DNA of 64,000 nucleotides from Episyrphus balteatus. Taxonomy: Eukaryota > Arthropoda > Insecta > Diptera > Syrphidae. The notes beneath the pieces are model-generated. The model was not told the origin of the DNA and made no database searches. It saw only the letters and a list, made by a program, of their open reading frames with translations. The position numbers and the translations under genes are program-made. Position 1 is the first letter of the stretch. The number at the start of each line of letters is the position of its first letter. Below, one piece after another: positions 12,661-26,719 of this stretch. The DNA lies in assembly GCF_945859705.1 (NCBI RefSeq), contig NC_079136.1:84754867-84818866 (forward strand), in the 5' to 3' direction.

Positions 12661-15600
12661 AATTCACATTTGAAGAAAATCACATTTCAAAATGTTTAAA
12701 TCGTCATATCTCCTTAACGGAGCCTCTAAATACCCCCAAACTTGCTAAATTCAAAACTCTCTAAAAACAGAACTACAAGTCCAAAACTTATAGAAAATAC
12801 ATTTTTGTGCTCTGTGAGTCGATATCCTTCGCATACAATTCAATTGGAGTGAAAAAAATTCACGTTTGAAGAAAATCACATTTCAAAATGTTTAAATCGT
12901 CATATCTCCTTAACGGAGCCTCTAAACACCCCCAAACTTGCAAAATTCAAAACTCCCTAAAAACAAAACTACAAGTCCAAAACTTATAGAAAATACATTT
13001 TTGTGCTCTGTGAGTCGATATCCTTCGCATACAATTCAATTGGAGTGAAAAAATTCACTTTTGAAGAAAATCACATTTCAAAATGTTTAAATCGTCATAT
13101 CTCCTTAACGGAGCCTCTAAACACCCCCAAACTTGCAAAATTCAAAACTCTCTAAAAACAAAACTACAAGTCCAAAACTTATAGAAAATACATTTTTGTG
13201 CTCTGTGAGTCGATATCCTTCGCATACAATTCAATTGGAGTGAAAAAATTCACTTTTGAAGAAAATCACATTTCAAAATGTTTAAATCGTATCTCCTTAA
13301 CGGAGCCTCTAAACACCCCCAAACTTGCAAAATTCAAAACTCTCTAAAAACAAAACTACAAGTCCAAAACTTATAGAAAATACATTTTTGTGCTCTGTGA
13401 GTCGATATCCTTCGCATACAATTCAATTGGAGTGAAAAAATTCACTTTTGAAGAAAATCACATTTCAAAATGTTTAAATCGTCATATCTCCTTAACGGAG
13501 CCTCTAAACACCCCCAAAATTGCAAAATTCAAAACTCTCTAAAAACAAAACTACAAGTCCAAAACTTATAGAAAATACATTTTTGTGCTCTGTGAGTCGA
13601 TATCCTTCGCATACAATTCAATTGGAGTGAAAAAATGCACGTTTGAAGAAAATCACATTTCAAAATGTTTAAAACGTCATATCTCCTTAACGGAGCCTCT
13701 AAACACCCCCAAACTTGCAAAATTCAAAACTCTCTAAAAACAAAACTACAAGTCCAAAACTTATAGAAAATACATTTTTGTGCTCTGTGAGTCGATATCC
13801 TTCGCATACAATTCAATTGGAGTGAAAAAATTCACTTTTGAAGGAAATCACATTTCAAAATGTTTAAATCGTCATATCTCCTTAACGGAGCCTCTAAACA
13901 CCCCCAAACTTGCTAAATTCAAAACTCTCTAAAAACAAAACTACAAGTCCAAAACTTATAGAAAATACATTTTTGTGCTCTGTGAGTCGATATCCTTCGC
14001 ATACAATTCAATTGGAGTGAAAAAATTCACTTTTGAAGAAAATCACATTTCAAAATGTTTAAATCGTCATATCTCCTTAACGGAGCCTCTAAACACCCCC
14101 AAACTTGCAAAATTCAAAACTCTCTAAAAACAAAACTACAAGTCCAAAACTTATAGAAAATACATTTTTGTGCTCTGTGAGTCGATATCCTTCGCATACA
14201 ATTCAATTGGAGTGAAAAAATTCACGTTTGAAGAAAATCACATTTCAAAATGTTTAAATCGTCATTTCTCCTAAACGGAGCCTCTAAACACCCCCAAACT
14301 TGCAAAATTCAAAACTCTCTAAAAACAAAACTACAAGTCCAAAACTTATAGAAAATACATTTTTGTGCTCTGTGAGTCGATATCCTTCGCATACAATTCA
14401 ATTAGAGTGAAAAAATTCACTTTTGAAGAAAATCACATTTCAAAATGTTTAAATCGTCATATCTCCTTAACGGAGCCTCTAAACACCCCCAAACTTGCAA
14501 AATTCAAAACTCTCTAAAAATAAAACTACAAGTCCAAAACTTATAGAAAATACATTTTTGTGCTCTGTGAGTCGATATCCTTCGCATACAATTCAATTGG
14601 AGTGAAAAAATTCACTTTTGAAGAAAATAACATTTCAAAATGTTTAAATCGTATCTCCTTAACGGAGCCTCTAAACACCCCCAAACTTGCAAAATTCAAA
14701 ACTCTCTAAAAACAAAACTACAAGTCCAAAACTTATAGAAAATACATTTTTGTGCTCTGTGAGTCGATATCCTTCGCATACAATTCAATTGGAGTGAAAA
14801 AATTCACGTTTGAAGAAAATCACATTTCAAAATGTTTAAATCGTCATATCTCCTTAACGGAGCCTCTAAACACCCCCAAAATTGCAAAATTCAAAACTCT
14901 CTAAAAACAAAACTACAAGTCCAAAACTTATAGAAAATACATTTTTGTGCTCTGTGAGTCGATATCCTTCGCATACAATTCAATTGGAGTGAAAAAATTC
15001 ACTTTTGAAGAAAATAACATTTCAAAATGTTTAAATCGTATCTCCTTAACGGAGCCTCTAAACACCCCCAAACTTGCAAAATTCAAAACTCTCTAAAAAC
15101 AAAACTACAAGTCCAAAACTTATAGAAAATACATTTTTGTGCTCTGTGAGTCGATATCCTTCGCATACAATTCAATTGGAGTGAAAAAATGCACGTTTGA
15201 AGAAAATCACATTTCAAAATGTTTAAAACGTCATATCTCCTTAACGGAGCCTCTAAACACCCCCAAACTTGCAAAATTCAAAACTCTCTAAAAACAAAAC
15301 TACAAGTCCAAAACTTATAGAAAATACATTTTTGTGCTCTGTGAGTCGATATCCTTCGCATACAATTCAATTGGAGTGAAAAAATTCACTTTTGAAGGAA
15401 ATCACATTTCAAAATGTTTAAATCGTCATATCTCCTTAACGGAGCCTCTAAACACCCCCAAACTTGCTAAATTCAAAACTCTCTAAAAACAAAACTACAA
15501 GTCCAAAACTTATAGAAAATACATTTTTGTGCTCTGTGAGTCGATATCCTTCGCATACAATTCAATTGGAGTGAAAAAATTCACGTTTGAAGAAAATCAC

Positions 15601-18600
15601 ATTTCAAAATGTTTAAATCGTCATATCTCCTTAACGGAGCCTCTAAACACCCCCAAACTTGCAAAATTCAAAACTCTCTAAAAACAAAACTACAAGTCCA
15701 AAACTTATAGAAAATACATTTTTGTGCTCTGTGAGTCGATATCCTTCGCATACAATTCAATTGGAGTGAAAAAATTCACGTTTGAAGAAAATCACATTTC
15801 AAAATGTTTAAATCGTCATTTCTCCTAAACGGAGCCTCTAAACACCCCCAAACTTGCAAAATTCAAAACTCTCTAAAACAAAACTACAAGTCCAAAACTT
15901 ATAGAAAATACATTTTTGTGCTCTGTGAGTCGATATCCTTCGCATACAATTCAATTAGAGTGAAAAAATTCACTTTTGAAGAAAATCACATTTCAAAATG
16001 TTTAAATCGTCATATCTCCTTAACGGAGCCTCTAAACACCCCCAAACTTGCAAAATTCAAAACTCTCTAAAAACAAAACTACAAGTCCAAAACTTATAGA
16101 AAATACATTTTTGTGCTCTGTGAGTCGATATCCTTCGCATACAATTCAATTGGAGTGAAAAAATGCACGTTTGAAGAAAATCACATTTCAAAATGTTTAA
16201 AACGTCATATCTCCTTAACGAAGCCTCTAAACACCCCCAAACTTGCAAAATTCAAAACTCTCTAAAAACAAAACTACAAGTCCAAAACTTATAGAAAATA
16301 CATTTTTGTGCTCTGTGAGTCGATATCCTTCGCATACAATTCAATTGGAGTGAAAAAATGCACGTTTGAAGAAAATCACATTTCAAAATGTTTAAATCGT
16401 CATATCTCCTTAACGAAGCCTCTAAACACCCCCAAACTTGCAAAATTCAAAACTCTCTAAAAACAAAACTACAAGTCCAAAACTTATAGAAAATACATTT
16501 TTGTGCTCTGTGAGTCGATATCCTTCGCATACAATTCAATTGGAGTGAAAAAATTCACTTTTGAAGAAAATAACATTTCAAAATGTTTAAATCGTCATAT
16601 CTCCTTAACGGAGCCTCTAAACACCCCCAAACTTGCAAAATTCAAAACTCTCTAAAACCAAAACTACAAGTCCAAAACTTATAGAAAATACATTTTTGTG
16701 CTCTGTGAGTCGATATCCTTCGCATACAATGCAATTGGAGTGAAAAAATGCACGTTTGAAGAAAATCACATTTCAAAATGTTTAAAACGTCATATCTCCT
16801 TAACGAAGCCTCTAAACACCCCCAAACTTGCAAAATTCAAAACTCTCTAAAAACAAAACTACAAGTCCAAAACTTATAGAAAATACATTTTTGTGCTCTG
16901 TGAGTCGATATCCTTCGCATACAATTCAATTGGAGTGAAAAAATTCACTTTTGAAGAAAATAACATTTCAAAATGTTTAAATCGTCATATCTCCTTAACG
17001 GAGCCTCTAAACACCCCCAAACTTGCAAAATTCAAAACTCTCTAAAAACAAAACTACAAGTCCAAAACTTATAGAAAATACATTTTTGTGCTCTGTGAGT
17101 CGATATCCTTCGCATACAATTCAATTGGAGTGAAAAAATTCACTTTTGAAGAAAATCACATTTCAAAATGTTTAAATCGTCATATCTCCTTAACGGAGCC
17201 TCTAAACACCCCCAAACTTGCAAAATTCAAAACTCTCTAAAAACAAAACTACAAGTCCAAAACTTATAGAAAATACATTTTTGTGCTCTGTGAGTCGATA
17301 TCCTTCGCATACAATTCAATTGGAGTGAAAAAATTCACTTTTGAAGAAAATAACATTTCAAAATGTTTAAATCGTCATATCTCCTTAACGGAGCCTCTAA
17401 ACACCCCCAAACTTGCAAAATTCAAAACTCTCTAAAAACAAAACTACAAGTCCAAAACTTATAGAAAATACATTTTTGTGCTCTGTGAGTCGATATCCTT
17501 CGCATACAATTCAATTGGAGTGAAAAAATTCACTTTTGAAGAAAATAACATTTCAAAATGTTTAAATCGTCATATCTCCTTAACGGAGCCTCTAAACACC
17601 CCCAAACTTGCAAAATTCAAAACTCTCTAAAAACAAAACTACAAGTCCAAAACTTATAGAAAATACATTTTTGTGCTCTGTGAGTCGATATCCTTCGCAT
17701 ACAATTCAATTGGAGTGAAAAAATGCACGTTTGAAGAAAATCACATTTCAAAATGTTTAAAACGTTATATCTCCTTAACGAAGCCTCTAAACACCCCCAA
17801 ACTTGCAAAATTCAAAACTCTCTAAAAACAAAACTACAAGTCCAAAACTTATAGAAAATACATTTTTGTGCTCTGTGAGTCGATATCCTTCGCATACAAT
17901 TCAATTGGAGTGAAAAAATGCACGTTTGAAGAAAATCACATTTCAAAATGTTTAAAACGTCATATCTCCTTAACGAAGCCTCTAAACACCCCCAAACTTG
18001 CAAAATTCAAAACTCTCTAAAAACAAAACTACAAGTCCAAAACTTATAGAAAATACATTTTTGTGCTCTGTGAGTCGATATCCTTCGCATACAATTCAAT
18101 TGGAGTGAAAAAATGCACGTTTGAAGAAAATCACATTTCAAAATGTTTAAAACGTCATATCTCCTTAACGAAGCCTCTAAACACCCCCAAACTTGCAAAA
18201 TTCAAAACTCTCTAAAAACAAAACTACAAGTCCAAAACTTATAGAAAATACATTTTTGTGCTCTGTGAGTCGATATCCTTCGCATACAATTCAATTGGAG
18301 TGAAAAAATGCACGTTTGAAGAAAATCACATTTCAAAATGTTTAAAACGTCATATCTCCTTAACGAAGCCTCTAAACACCCCCAAACTTGCAAAATTCAA
18401 AACTCTCTAAAAACAAAACTACAAGTCCAAAACTTATAGAAAATACATTTTTGTGCTCTGTGAGTCGATATCCTTCGCATACAATTCAATTGGAGTGAAA
18501 AAATTCACTTTTGAAGAAAATAACATTTCAAAATGTTTAAATCGTCATATCTCCTTAACGGAGCCTCTAAACACCCCCAAACTTGCAAAATTCAAACTCT

Positions 18601-19475
18601 CTAAAAACAAAACTACAAGTCCAAAACTTATAGAAAATACATTTTTGTGCTCTGTGAGTCGATATCCTTCGCATACAATTCAATTGGAGTGAAAAAATTC
18701 ACTTTTGAAGAAAATCACATTTCAAAATGTTTAAATCGTCATATCTCCTTAACGGAGCCTCTAAACACCCCCAAACTTGCAAAATTCAAAACTCTCTAAA
18801 AACAAAACTACAAGTCCAAAACTTATAGAAAATACATTTTTGTGCTCTGTGAGTCGATATCCTTCGCATACAATTCAATTGGAGTGAAAAAATGCACGTT
18901 TGAAGAAAATCACATTTCAAAATGTTTAAAACGTTATATCTCCTTAACGAAGCCTCTAAACACCCCCAAACTTGCTAAATTCAAAACTCTCTAAAAACAA
19001 AACTACAAGTCCAAAACTTATAGAAAATACATTTTTGTGCTCTGTGAGTCGATATCCTTCGCATACAATTCAATTGGAGTGAAAAAAATTCACTTTTGAA
19101 GAAAATCACATTTCAAAATGTTTAAATCGTCATATCTCCTTAACGGAGCCTCTAAACACCCCCAAACTTGCAAAATTCAAAACTCTCTAAAAACAAAACT
19201 ACAAGTCCAAAACTTATAGAAAATACATTTTTGTGCTCTGTGAGTCGATATCCTTCGCATACAATTCAATTGGAGTGAAAAAATTCACTTTTGAAGAAAA
19301 TAACATTTCAAAATGTTTAAATCGTCATATCTCCTTAACGGAGCCTCTAAACACCCCCAAACTTGCAAAATTCAAAACTCTCTAAAAACAAAACTACAAG
19401 TCCAAAACTTATAGAAAATACATTTTTGTGCTCTGTGAGTCGATATCCTTCGCATACAATTCAATTGGAGTGAAA
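12660..19475 (+). repeat. Giant HOR copy 1, about 35 monomers (6,816 bp)
   Basis: A run of marker monomers reappears further on: cacatttgaag with ctctaaataccccc and aaacagaactac at about 12,668-12,770 returns at 19,484-19,586, an offset of 6,816 bp. Thirty-five monomers (6,825) minus the visible small indels (three 3-bp losses in atcgtatctcc monomers plus single-base changes) gives 6,816. Other markers inside are aaggaaatcac, cttgctaaattc, tttctcctaaacgg, gaaaataacattt and the tgcacg/aaaacgtcat pair. A cluster of four tgcacg/aaaacg monomers sits at 17,617-18,393. Confidence 0.85.
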
Positions 19476-22400
19476 AAATTCACATTTGAAGAAAATCACA
19501 TTTCAAAATGTTTAAATCGTCATATCTCCTTAACGGAGCCTCTAAATACCCCCAAACTTGCAAAATTCAAAATTCTCTAAAAACAGAACTACAAGTCCAA
19601 AACTTATAGAAAATACATTTTTGTGCTCTGTGAGTCGATATCCTTCGCATACAATTCAATTGGAGTGAAAAAAATTCACGTTTGAAGAAAATCACATTTC
19701 AAAATGTTTAAATCGTCATATCTCCTTAACGGAGCCTCTAAACACCCCCAAACTTGCAAAATTCAAAACTCCCTAAAAACAAAACTACAAGTCCAAAACT
19801 TATAGAAAATACATTTTTGTGCTCTGTGAGTCGATATCCTTCGCATACAATTCAATTGGAGTGAAAAAATTCACTTTTGAAGAAAATCACATTTCAAAAT
19901 GTTTAAATCGTCATATCTCCTTAACGGAGCCTCTAAACACCCCCAAACTTGCAAAATTCAAAACTCTCTAAAAACAAAACTACAAGTCCAAAACTTATAG
20001 AAAATACATTTTTGTGCTCTGTGAGTCGATATCCTTCGCATACAATTCAATTGGAGTGAAAAAATTCACTTTTGAAGAAAATCACATTTCAAAATGTTTA
20101 AATCGTATCTCCTTAACGGAGCCTCTAAACACCCCCAAACTTGCAAAATTCAAAACTCTCTAAAAACAAAACTACAAGTCCAAAACTTATAGAAAATACA
20201 TTTTTGTGCTCTGTGAGTCGATATCCTTCGCATACAATTCAATTGGAGTGAAAAAATTCACTTTTGAAGAAAATCACATTTCAAAATGTTTAAATCGTCA
20301 TATCTCCTTAACGGAGCCTCTAAACACCCCCAAAATTGCAAAATTCAAAACTCTCTAAAAACAAAACTACAAGTCCAAAACTTATAGAAAATACATTTTT
20401 GTGCTCTGTGAGTCGATATCCTTCGCATACAATTCAATTGGAGTGAAAAAATGCACGTTTGAAGAAAATCACATTTCAAAATGTTTAAAACGTCATATCT
20501 CCTTAACGGAGCCTCTAAACACCCCCAAACTTGCAAAATTCAAAACTCTCTAAAAACAAAACTACAAGTCCAAAACTTATAGAAAATACATTTTTGTGCT
20601 CTGTGAGTCGATATCCTTCGCATACAATTCAATTGGAGTGAAAAAATTCACTTTTGAAGGAAATCACATTTCAAAATGTTTAAATCGTCATATCTCCTTA
20701 ACGGAGCCTCTAAACACCCCCAAACTTGCTAAATTCAAAACTCTCTAAAAACAAAACTACAAGTCCAAAACTTATAGAAAATACATTTTTGTGCTCTGTG
20801 AGTCGATATCCTTCGCATACAATTCAATTGGAGTGAAAAAATTCACGTTTGAAGAAAATCACATTTCAAAATGTTTAAATCGTCATTTCTCCTAAACGGA
20901 GCCTCTAAACACCCCCAAACTTGCAAAATTCAAAACTCTCTAAAAACAAAACTACAAGTCCAAAACTTATAGAAAATACATTTTTGTGCTCTGTGAGTCG
21001 ATATCCTTCGCATACAATTCAATTAGAGTGAAAAAATTCACTTTTGAAGAAAATCACATTTCAAAATGTTTAAATCGTCATATCTCCTTAACGGAGCCTC
21101 TAAACACCCCCAAACTTGCAAAATTCAAAACTCTCTAAAAATAAAACTACAAGTCCAAAACTTATAGAAAATACATTTTTGTGCTCTGTGAGTCGATATC
21201 CTTCGCATACAATTCAATTGGAGTGAAAAAATTCACTTTTGAAGAAAATAACATTTCAAAATGTTTAAATCGTATCTCCTTAACGGAGCCTCTAAACACC
21301 CCCAAACTTGCAAAATTCAAAACTCTCTAAAAACAAAACTACAAGTCCAAAACTTATAGAAAATACATTTTTGTGCTCTGTGAGTCGATATCCTTCGCAT
21401 ACAATTCAATTGGAGTGAAAAAATTCACTTTTGAAGAAAATCACATTTCAAAATGTTTAAATCGTCATATCTCCTTAACGGAGCCTCTAAACACCCCCAA
21501 AATTGCAAAATTCAAAACTCTCTAAAAACAAAACTACAAGTCCAAAACTTATAGAAAATACATTTTTGTGCTCTGTGAGTCGATATCCTTCGCATACAAT
21601 TCAATTGGAGTGAAAAAATTCACTTTTGAAGAAAATAACATTTCAAAATGTTTAAATCGTATCTCCTTAACGGAGCCTCTAAACACCCCCAAACTTGCAA
21701 AATTCAAAACTCTCTAAAAACAAAACTACAAGTCCAAAACTTATAGAAAATACATTTTTGTGCTCTGTGAGTCGATATCCTTCGCATACAATTCAATTGG
21801 AGTGAAAAAATGCACGTTTGAAGAAAATCACATTTCAAAATGTTTAAAACGTCATATCTCCTTAACGGAGCCTCTAAACACCCCCAAACTTGCAAAATTC
21901 AAAACTCTCTAAAAACAAAACTACAAGTCCAAAACTTATAGAAAATACATTTTTGTGCTCTGTGAGTCGATATCCTTCGCATACAATTCAATTGGAGTGA
22001 AAAAATTCACTTTTGAAGGAAATCACATTTCAAAATGTTTAAATCGTCATATCTCCTTAACGGAGCCTCTAAACACCCCCAAACTTGCTAAATTCAAAAC
22101 TCTCTAAAAACAAAACTACAAGTCCAAAACTTATAGAAAATACATTTTTGTGCTCTGTGAGTCGATATCCTTCGCATACAATTCAATTGGAGTGAAAAAA
22201 TTCACGTTTGAAGAAAATCACATTTCAAAATGTTTAAATCGTCATATCTCCTTAACGGAGCCTCTAAACACCCCCAAACTTGCAAAATTCAAAACTCTCT
22301 AAAAACAAAACTACAAGTCCAAAACTTATAGAAAATACATTTTTGTGCTCTGTGAGTCGATATCCTTCGCATACAATTCAATTGGAGTGAAAAAATTCAC

Positions 22401-25400
22401 GTTTGAAGAAAATCACATTTCAAAATGTTTAAATCGTCATTTCTCCTAAACGGAGCCTCTAAACACCCCCAAACTTGCAAAATTCAAAACTCTCTAAAAC
22501 AAAACTACAAGTCCAAAACTTATAGAAAATACATTTTTGTGCTCTGTGAGTCGATATCCTTCGCATACAATTCAATTAGAGTGAAAAAATTCACTTTTGA
22601 AGAAAATCACATTTCAAAATGTTTAAATCGTCATATCTCCTTAACGGAGCCTCTAAACACCCCCAAACTTGCAAAATTCAAAACTCTCTAAAAACAAAAC
22701 TACAAGTCCAAAACTTATAGAAAATACATTTTTGTGCTCTGTGAGTCGATATCCTTCGCATACAATTCAATTGGAGTGAAAAAATGCACGTTTGAAGAAA
22801 ATCACATTTCAAAATGTTTAAAACGTCATATCTCCTTAACGAAGCCTCTAAACACCCCCAAACTTGCAAAATTCAAAACTCTCTAAAAACAAAACTACAA
22901 GTCCAAAACTTATAGAAAATACATTTTTGTGCTCTGTGAGTCGATATCCTTCGCATACAATTCAATTGGAGTGAAAAAATGCACGTTTGAAGAAAATCAC
23001 ATTTCAAAATGTTTAAAACGTCATATCTCCTTAACGAAGCCTCTAAACACCCCCAAACTTGCAAAATTCAAAACTCTCTAAAAACAAAACTACAAGTCCA
23101 AAACTTATAGAAAATACATTTTTGTGCTCTGTGAGTCGATATCCTTCGCATACAATTCAATTGGAGTGAAAAAATTCACTTTTGAAGAAAATAACATTTC
23201 AAAATGTTTAAATCGTCATATCTCCTTAACGGAGCCTCTAAACACCCCCAAACTTGCAAAATTCAAAACTCTCTAAAACCAAAACTACAAGTCCAAAACT
23301 TATAGAAAATACATTTTTGTGCTCTGTGAGTCGATATCCTTCGCATACAATGCAATTGGAGTGAAAAAATGCACGTTTGAAGAAAATCACATTTCAAAAT
23401 GTTTAAAACGTCATATCTCCTTAACGAAGCCTCTAAACACCCCCAAACTTGCAAAATTCAAAACTCTCTAAAAACAAAACTACAAGTCCAAAACTTATAG
23501 AAAATACATTTTTGTGCTCTGTGAGTCGATATCCTTCGCATACAATTCAATTGGAGTGAAAAAATTCACTTTTGAAGAAAATAACATTTCAAAATGTTTA
23601 AATCGTCATATCTCCTTAACGGAGCCTCTAAACACCCCCAAACTTGCAAAATTCAAAACTCTCTAAAAACAAAACTACAAGTCCAAAACTTATAGAAAAT
23701 ACATTTTTGTGCTCTGTGAGTCGATATCCTTCGCATACAATTCAATTGGAGTGAAAAAATTCACTTTTGAAGAAAATCACATTTCAAAATGTTTAAATCG
23801 TCATATCTCCTTAACGGAGCCTCTAAACACCCCCAAACTTGCAAAATTCAAAACTCTCTAAAAACAAAACTACAAGTCCAAAACTTATAGAAAATACATT
23901 TTTGTGCTCTGTGAGTCGATATCCTTCGCATACAATTCAATTGGAGTGAAAAAATTCACTTTTGAAGAAAATAACATTTCAAAATGTTTAAATCGTCATA
24001 TCTCCTTAACGGAGCCTCTAAACACCCCCAAACTTGCAAAATTCAAAACTCTCTAAAAACAAAACTACAAGTCCAAAACTTATAGAAAATACATTTTTGT
24101 GCTCTGTGAGTCGATATCCTTCGCATACAATTCAATTGGAGTGAAAAAATGCACGTTTGAAGAAAATCACATTTCAAAATGTTTAAAACGTCATATCTCC
24201 TTAACGAAGCCTCTAAACACCCCCAAACTTGCAAAATTCAAAACTCTCTAAAAACAAAACTACAAGTCCAAAACTTATAGAAAATACATTTTTGTGCTCT
24301 GTGAGTCGATATCCTTCGCAACAATTCAATTGGAGTGAAAAAATGCACGTTTGAAGAAAATCACATTTCAAAATGTTTAAAACGTCATATCTCCTTAACG
24401 AAGCCTCTAAACACCCCCAAACTTGCAAAATTCAAAACTCTCTAAAAACAAAACTACAAGTCCAAAACTTATAGAAAATACATTTTTGTGCTCTGTGAGT
24501 CGATATCCTTCGCATACAATTCAATTGGAGTGAAAAAATGCACGTTTGAAGAAAATCACATTTCAAAATGTTTAAAACGTCATATCTCCTTAACGAAGCC
24601 TCTAAACACCCCCAAACTTGCAAAATTCAAAACTCTCTAAAAACAAAACTACAAGTCCAAAACTTATAGAAAATACATTTTTGTGCTCTGTGAGTCGATA
24701 TCCTTCGCATACAATTCAATTGGAGTGAAAAAATGCACGTTTGAAGAAAATCACATTTCAAAATGTTTAAAACGTCATATCTCCTTAACGAAGCCTCTAA
24801 ACACCCCCAAACTTGCAAAATTCAAAACTCTCTAAAAACAAAACTACAAGTCCAAAACTTATAGAAAATACATTTTTGTGCTCTGTGAGTCGATATCCTT
24901 CGCATACAATTCAATTGGAGTGAAAAAATTCACTTTTGAAGAAAATAACATTTCAAAATGTTTAAATCGTCATATCTCCTTAACGGAGCCTCTAAACACC
25001 CCCAAACTTGCAAAATTCAAAACTCTCTAAAAACAAAACTACAAGTCCAAAACTTATAGAAAATACATTTTTGTGCTCTGTGAGTCGATATCCTTCGCAT
25101 ACAATTCAATTGGAGTGAAAAAATTCACTTTTGAAGAAAATCACATTTCAAAATGTTTAAATCGTCATATCTCCTTAACGGAGCCTCTAAACACCCCCAA
25201 ACTTGCAAAATTCAAAACTCTCTAAAAACAAAACTACAAGTCCAAAACTTATAGAAAATACATTTTTGTGCTCTGTGAGTCGATATCCTTCGCATACAAT
25301 TCAATTGGAGTGAAAAAATGCACGTTTGAAGAAAATCACATTTCAAAATGTTTAAAACGTTATATCTCCTTAACGAAGCCTCTAAACACCCCCAAACTTG

Positions 25401-25900
25401 CTAAATTCAAAACTCTCTAAAAACAAAACTACAAGTCCAAAACTTATAGAAAATACATTTTTGTGCTCTGTGAGTCGATATCCTTCGCATACAATTCAAT
25501 TGGAGTGAAAAAATTCACTTTTGAAGAAAATCACATTTCAAAATGTTTAAATCGTCATATCTCCTTAACGGAGCCTCTAAACACCCCCAAACTTGCAAAA
25601 TTCAAAACTCTCTAAAAACAAAACTACAAGTCCAAAACTTATAGAAAATACATTTTTGTGCTCTGTGAGTCGATATCCTTCGCATACAATTCAATTGGAG
25701 TGAAAAAATTCACTTTTGAAGAAAATAACATTTCAAAATGTTTAAATCGTCATATCTCCTTAACGGAGCCTCTAAACACCCCCAAACTTGCAAAATTCAA
25801 AACTCTCTAAAAACAAAACTACAAGTCCAAAACTTATAGAAAATACATTTTTGTGCTCTGTGAGTCGATATCCTTCGCATACAATTCAATTGGAGTGAAA
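19476..25900 (+). repeat. Giant HOR copy 2, about 33 monomers
   Basis: Tandem copy of 12,660-19,475 with the same marker order. The offset starts at 6,816, falls to 6,621 once a plain monomer present at about 13,920 in copy 1 is missing here, and falls again to about 6,426 after a second monomer loss near 23,900-24,040. A private single-base deletion (cgcaacaattc) lies near 24,319. The right edge is approximate: marker monomers match to about 25,900, and the cacatttg monomer that would open a third copy is absent. Confidence 0.82.
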
Positions 25901-26536
25901 AAATTCACTTTTGAAGAAAATCACATTTCAAAATGTTTAAATCGTCATATCTCCTTAACGGAGCTTCTAAACACCCCCAAACTTGCAAAATTCAAAACTC
26001 TCTAAAAACAAAACTACAAGTCCAAAACTTATAGAAAATACATTTTTGTGCTCTGTGAGTCGATATCCTTCGCATACAATTCAATTGGAGTGAAAAAATT
26101 CACTTTTGAAGAAAATCACATTTCAAAATGTTTAAATCGTCATATCTCCTTAACGGAGCCTCTAAACACCCCCAAACTTGCAAAATTCAAAACTCTCTAA
26201 AAACAAAACTACAAGTCCAAAGCTTATAGAAAATACATTTTTGTGCTCTGTGAGTCGATATCCTTCGCATACAATTCAATTGGAGTGAAAAAATTCACTT
26301 TTGAAGAAAATCAGATTTCAAAATGTTTAAATCGTCATATCTCCTTAACGGAGCCTCTAAACACCCCCAAACTTGCAAAATTCAAAACTCTCTAAAAACA
26401 AAACTACAAGTCCAAAACTTATAGAAAATACATTTTTGTGCTCTGTGAGTCGATATCCTTCGCATACAATTCAATTGGAGTGAAAAAATTCACTTTTGAA
26501 GAAAGTCACATTTCAAAATGTTTAAATCGTCATATC
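25901..26536 (+). repeat. Plain satellite monomers before the insertion
   Basis: About three plain ttcacTtttg monomers with isolated changes (gagcttcta near 25,963; aaagcttata near 26,218; aatcagattt near 26,312; gaaagtcac near 26,503). The array stops in mid-monomer at catatc (26,536), where foreign sequence begins. Confidence 0.85.
26507..26536 (+). repeat. 30-bp direct repeat, left of the insertion
   Basis: The satellite segment from cacattt to catatc just before the insertion is repeated exactly at 26,690-26,719 just after it. The monomer phase therefore backs up by 30 bases across the insert, as expected of a target-site duplication. Thirty bases is long for a SINE, and an array could also produce this by unequal exchange. 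Confidence 0.75.
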
Positions 26537-26689
26537 GGAGACATAGTTGAAAATTGTCTCATATTATCGCACAGGTGGCTTCAGTTAAGCTGGCGATTTA
26601 GAAAAAACTTCTGAGCCGACCGTTGGGCTCGAACCCACGATGTCTGGCTCTGAAGTCATCTACTTATTCCTCTGTGCCATGGCCACCTG
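26537..26689 (-). mobile_element. tRNA-derived (SINE-like) insertion
   Basis: This 153-bp non-satellite piece has, on the minus strand, an A-box match TGGCACAGAGG (26,679-26,669) and a B-box match GGTTCGAGCCC (26,635-26,625). Their start-to-start spacing of 44 is that of a real tRNA. A T6 run (26,607-26,602) could end Pol III transcription. Placed as a tRNA from 26,686, the acceptor arms pair at only about 4 of 7 positions and the anticodon stem does not form, so it is tRNA-derived rather than a working tRNA. An 8-bp inverted repeat, CAGGTGGC (26,572-26,579) with GCCACCTG (26,682-26,689), encloses the tRNA-like part. A second hairpin, gagaca/tgtctc, lies at 26,538-26,560. No A-tail is visible. 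It could be a SINE, a truncated SINE or a retro-inserted tRNA-like RNA. Confidence 0.7.
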
Positions 26690-26719
26690 CACATTTCAAA
26701 ATGTTTAAATCGTCATATC
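26690..26719 (+). repeat. 30-bp direct repeat, right of the insertion
   Basis: Exact second copy of 26,507-26,536, marking the right boundary of the tRNA-like insertion. The array continues normally from here. Confidence 0.75.

Noticed and set aside
16057..24818. Minus-strand 63-residue open frames repeated every 195 bases, as a possible small-protein family
   Set aside because: They follow the satellite period exactly, exist only where the tgcac variant removes a stop, and have no promoter or domain. They are a by-product of the monomer.
26612..26686. Functional tRNA gene on the minus strand
   Set aside because: The A and B boxes fit, but the acceptor pairs at only about 4 of 7 positions and no proper anticodon stem forms.
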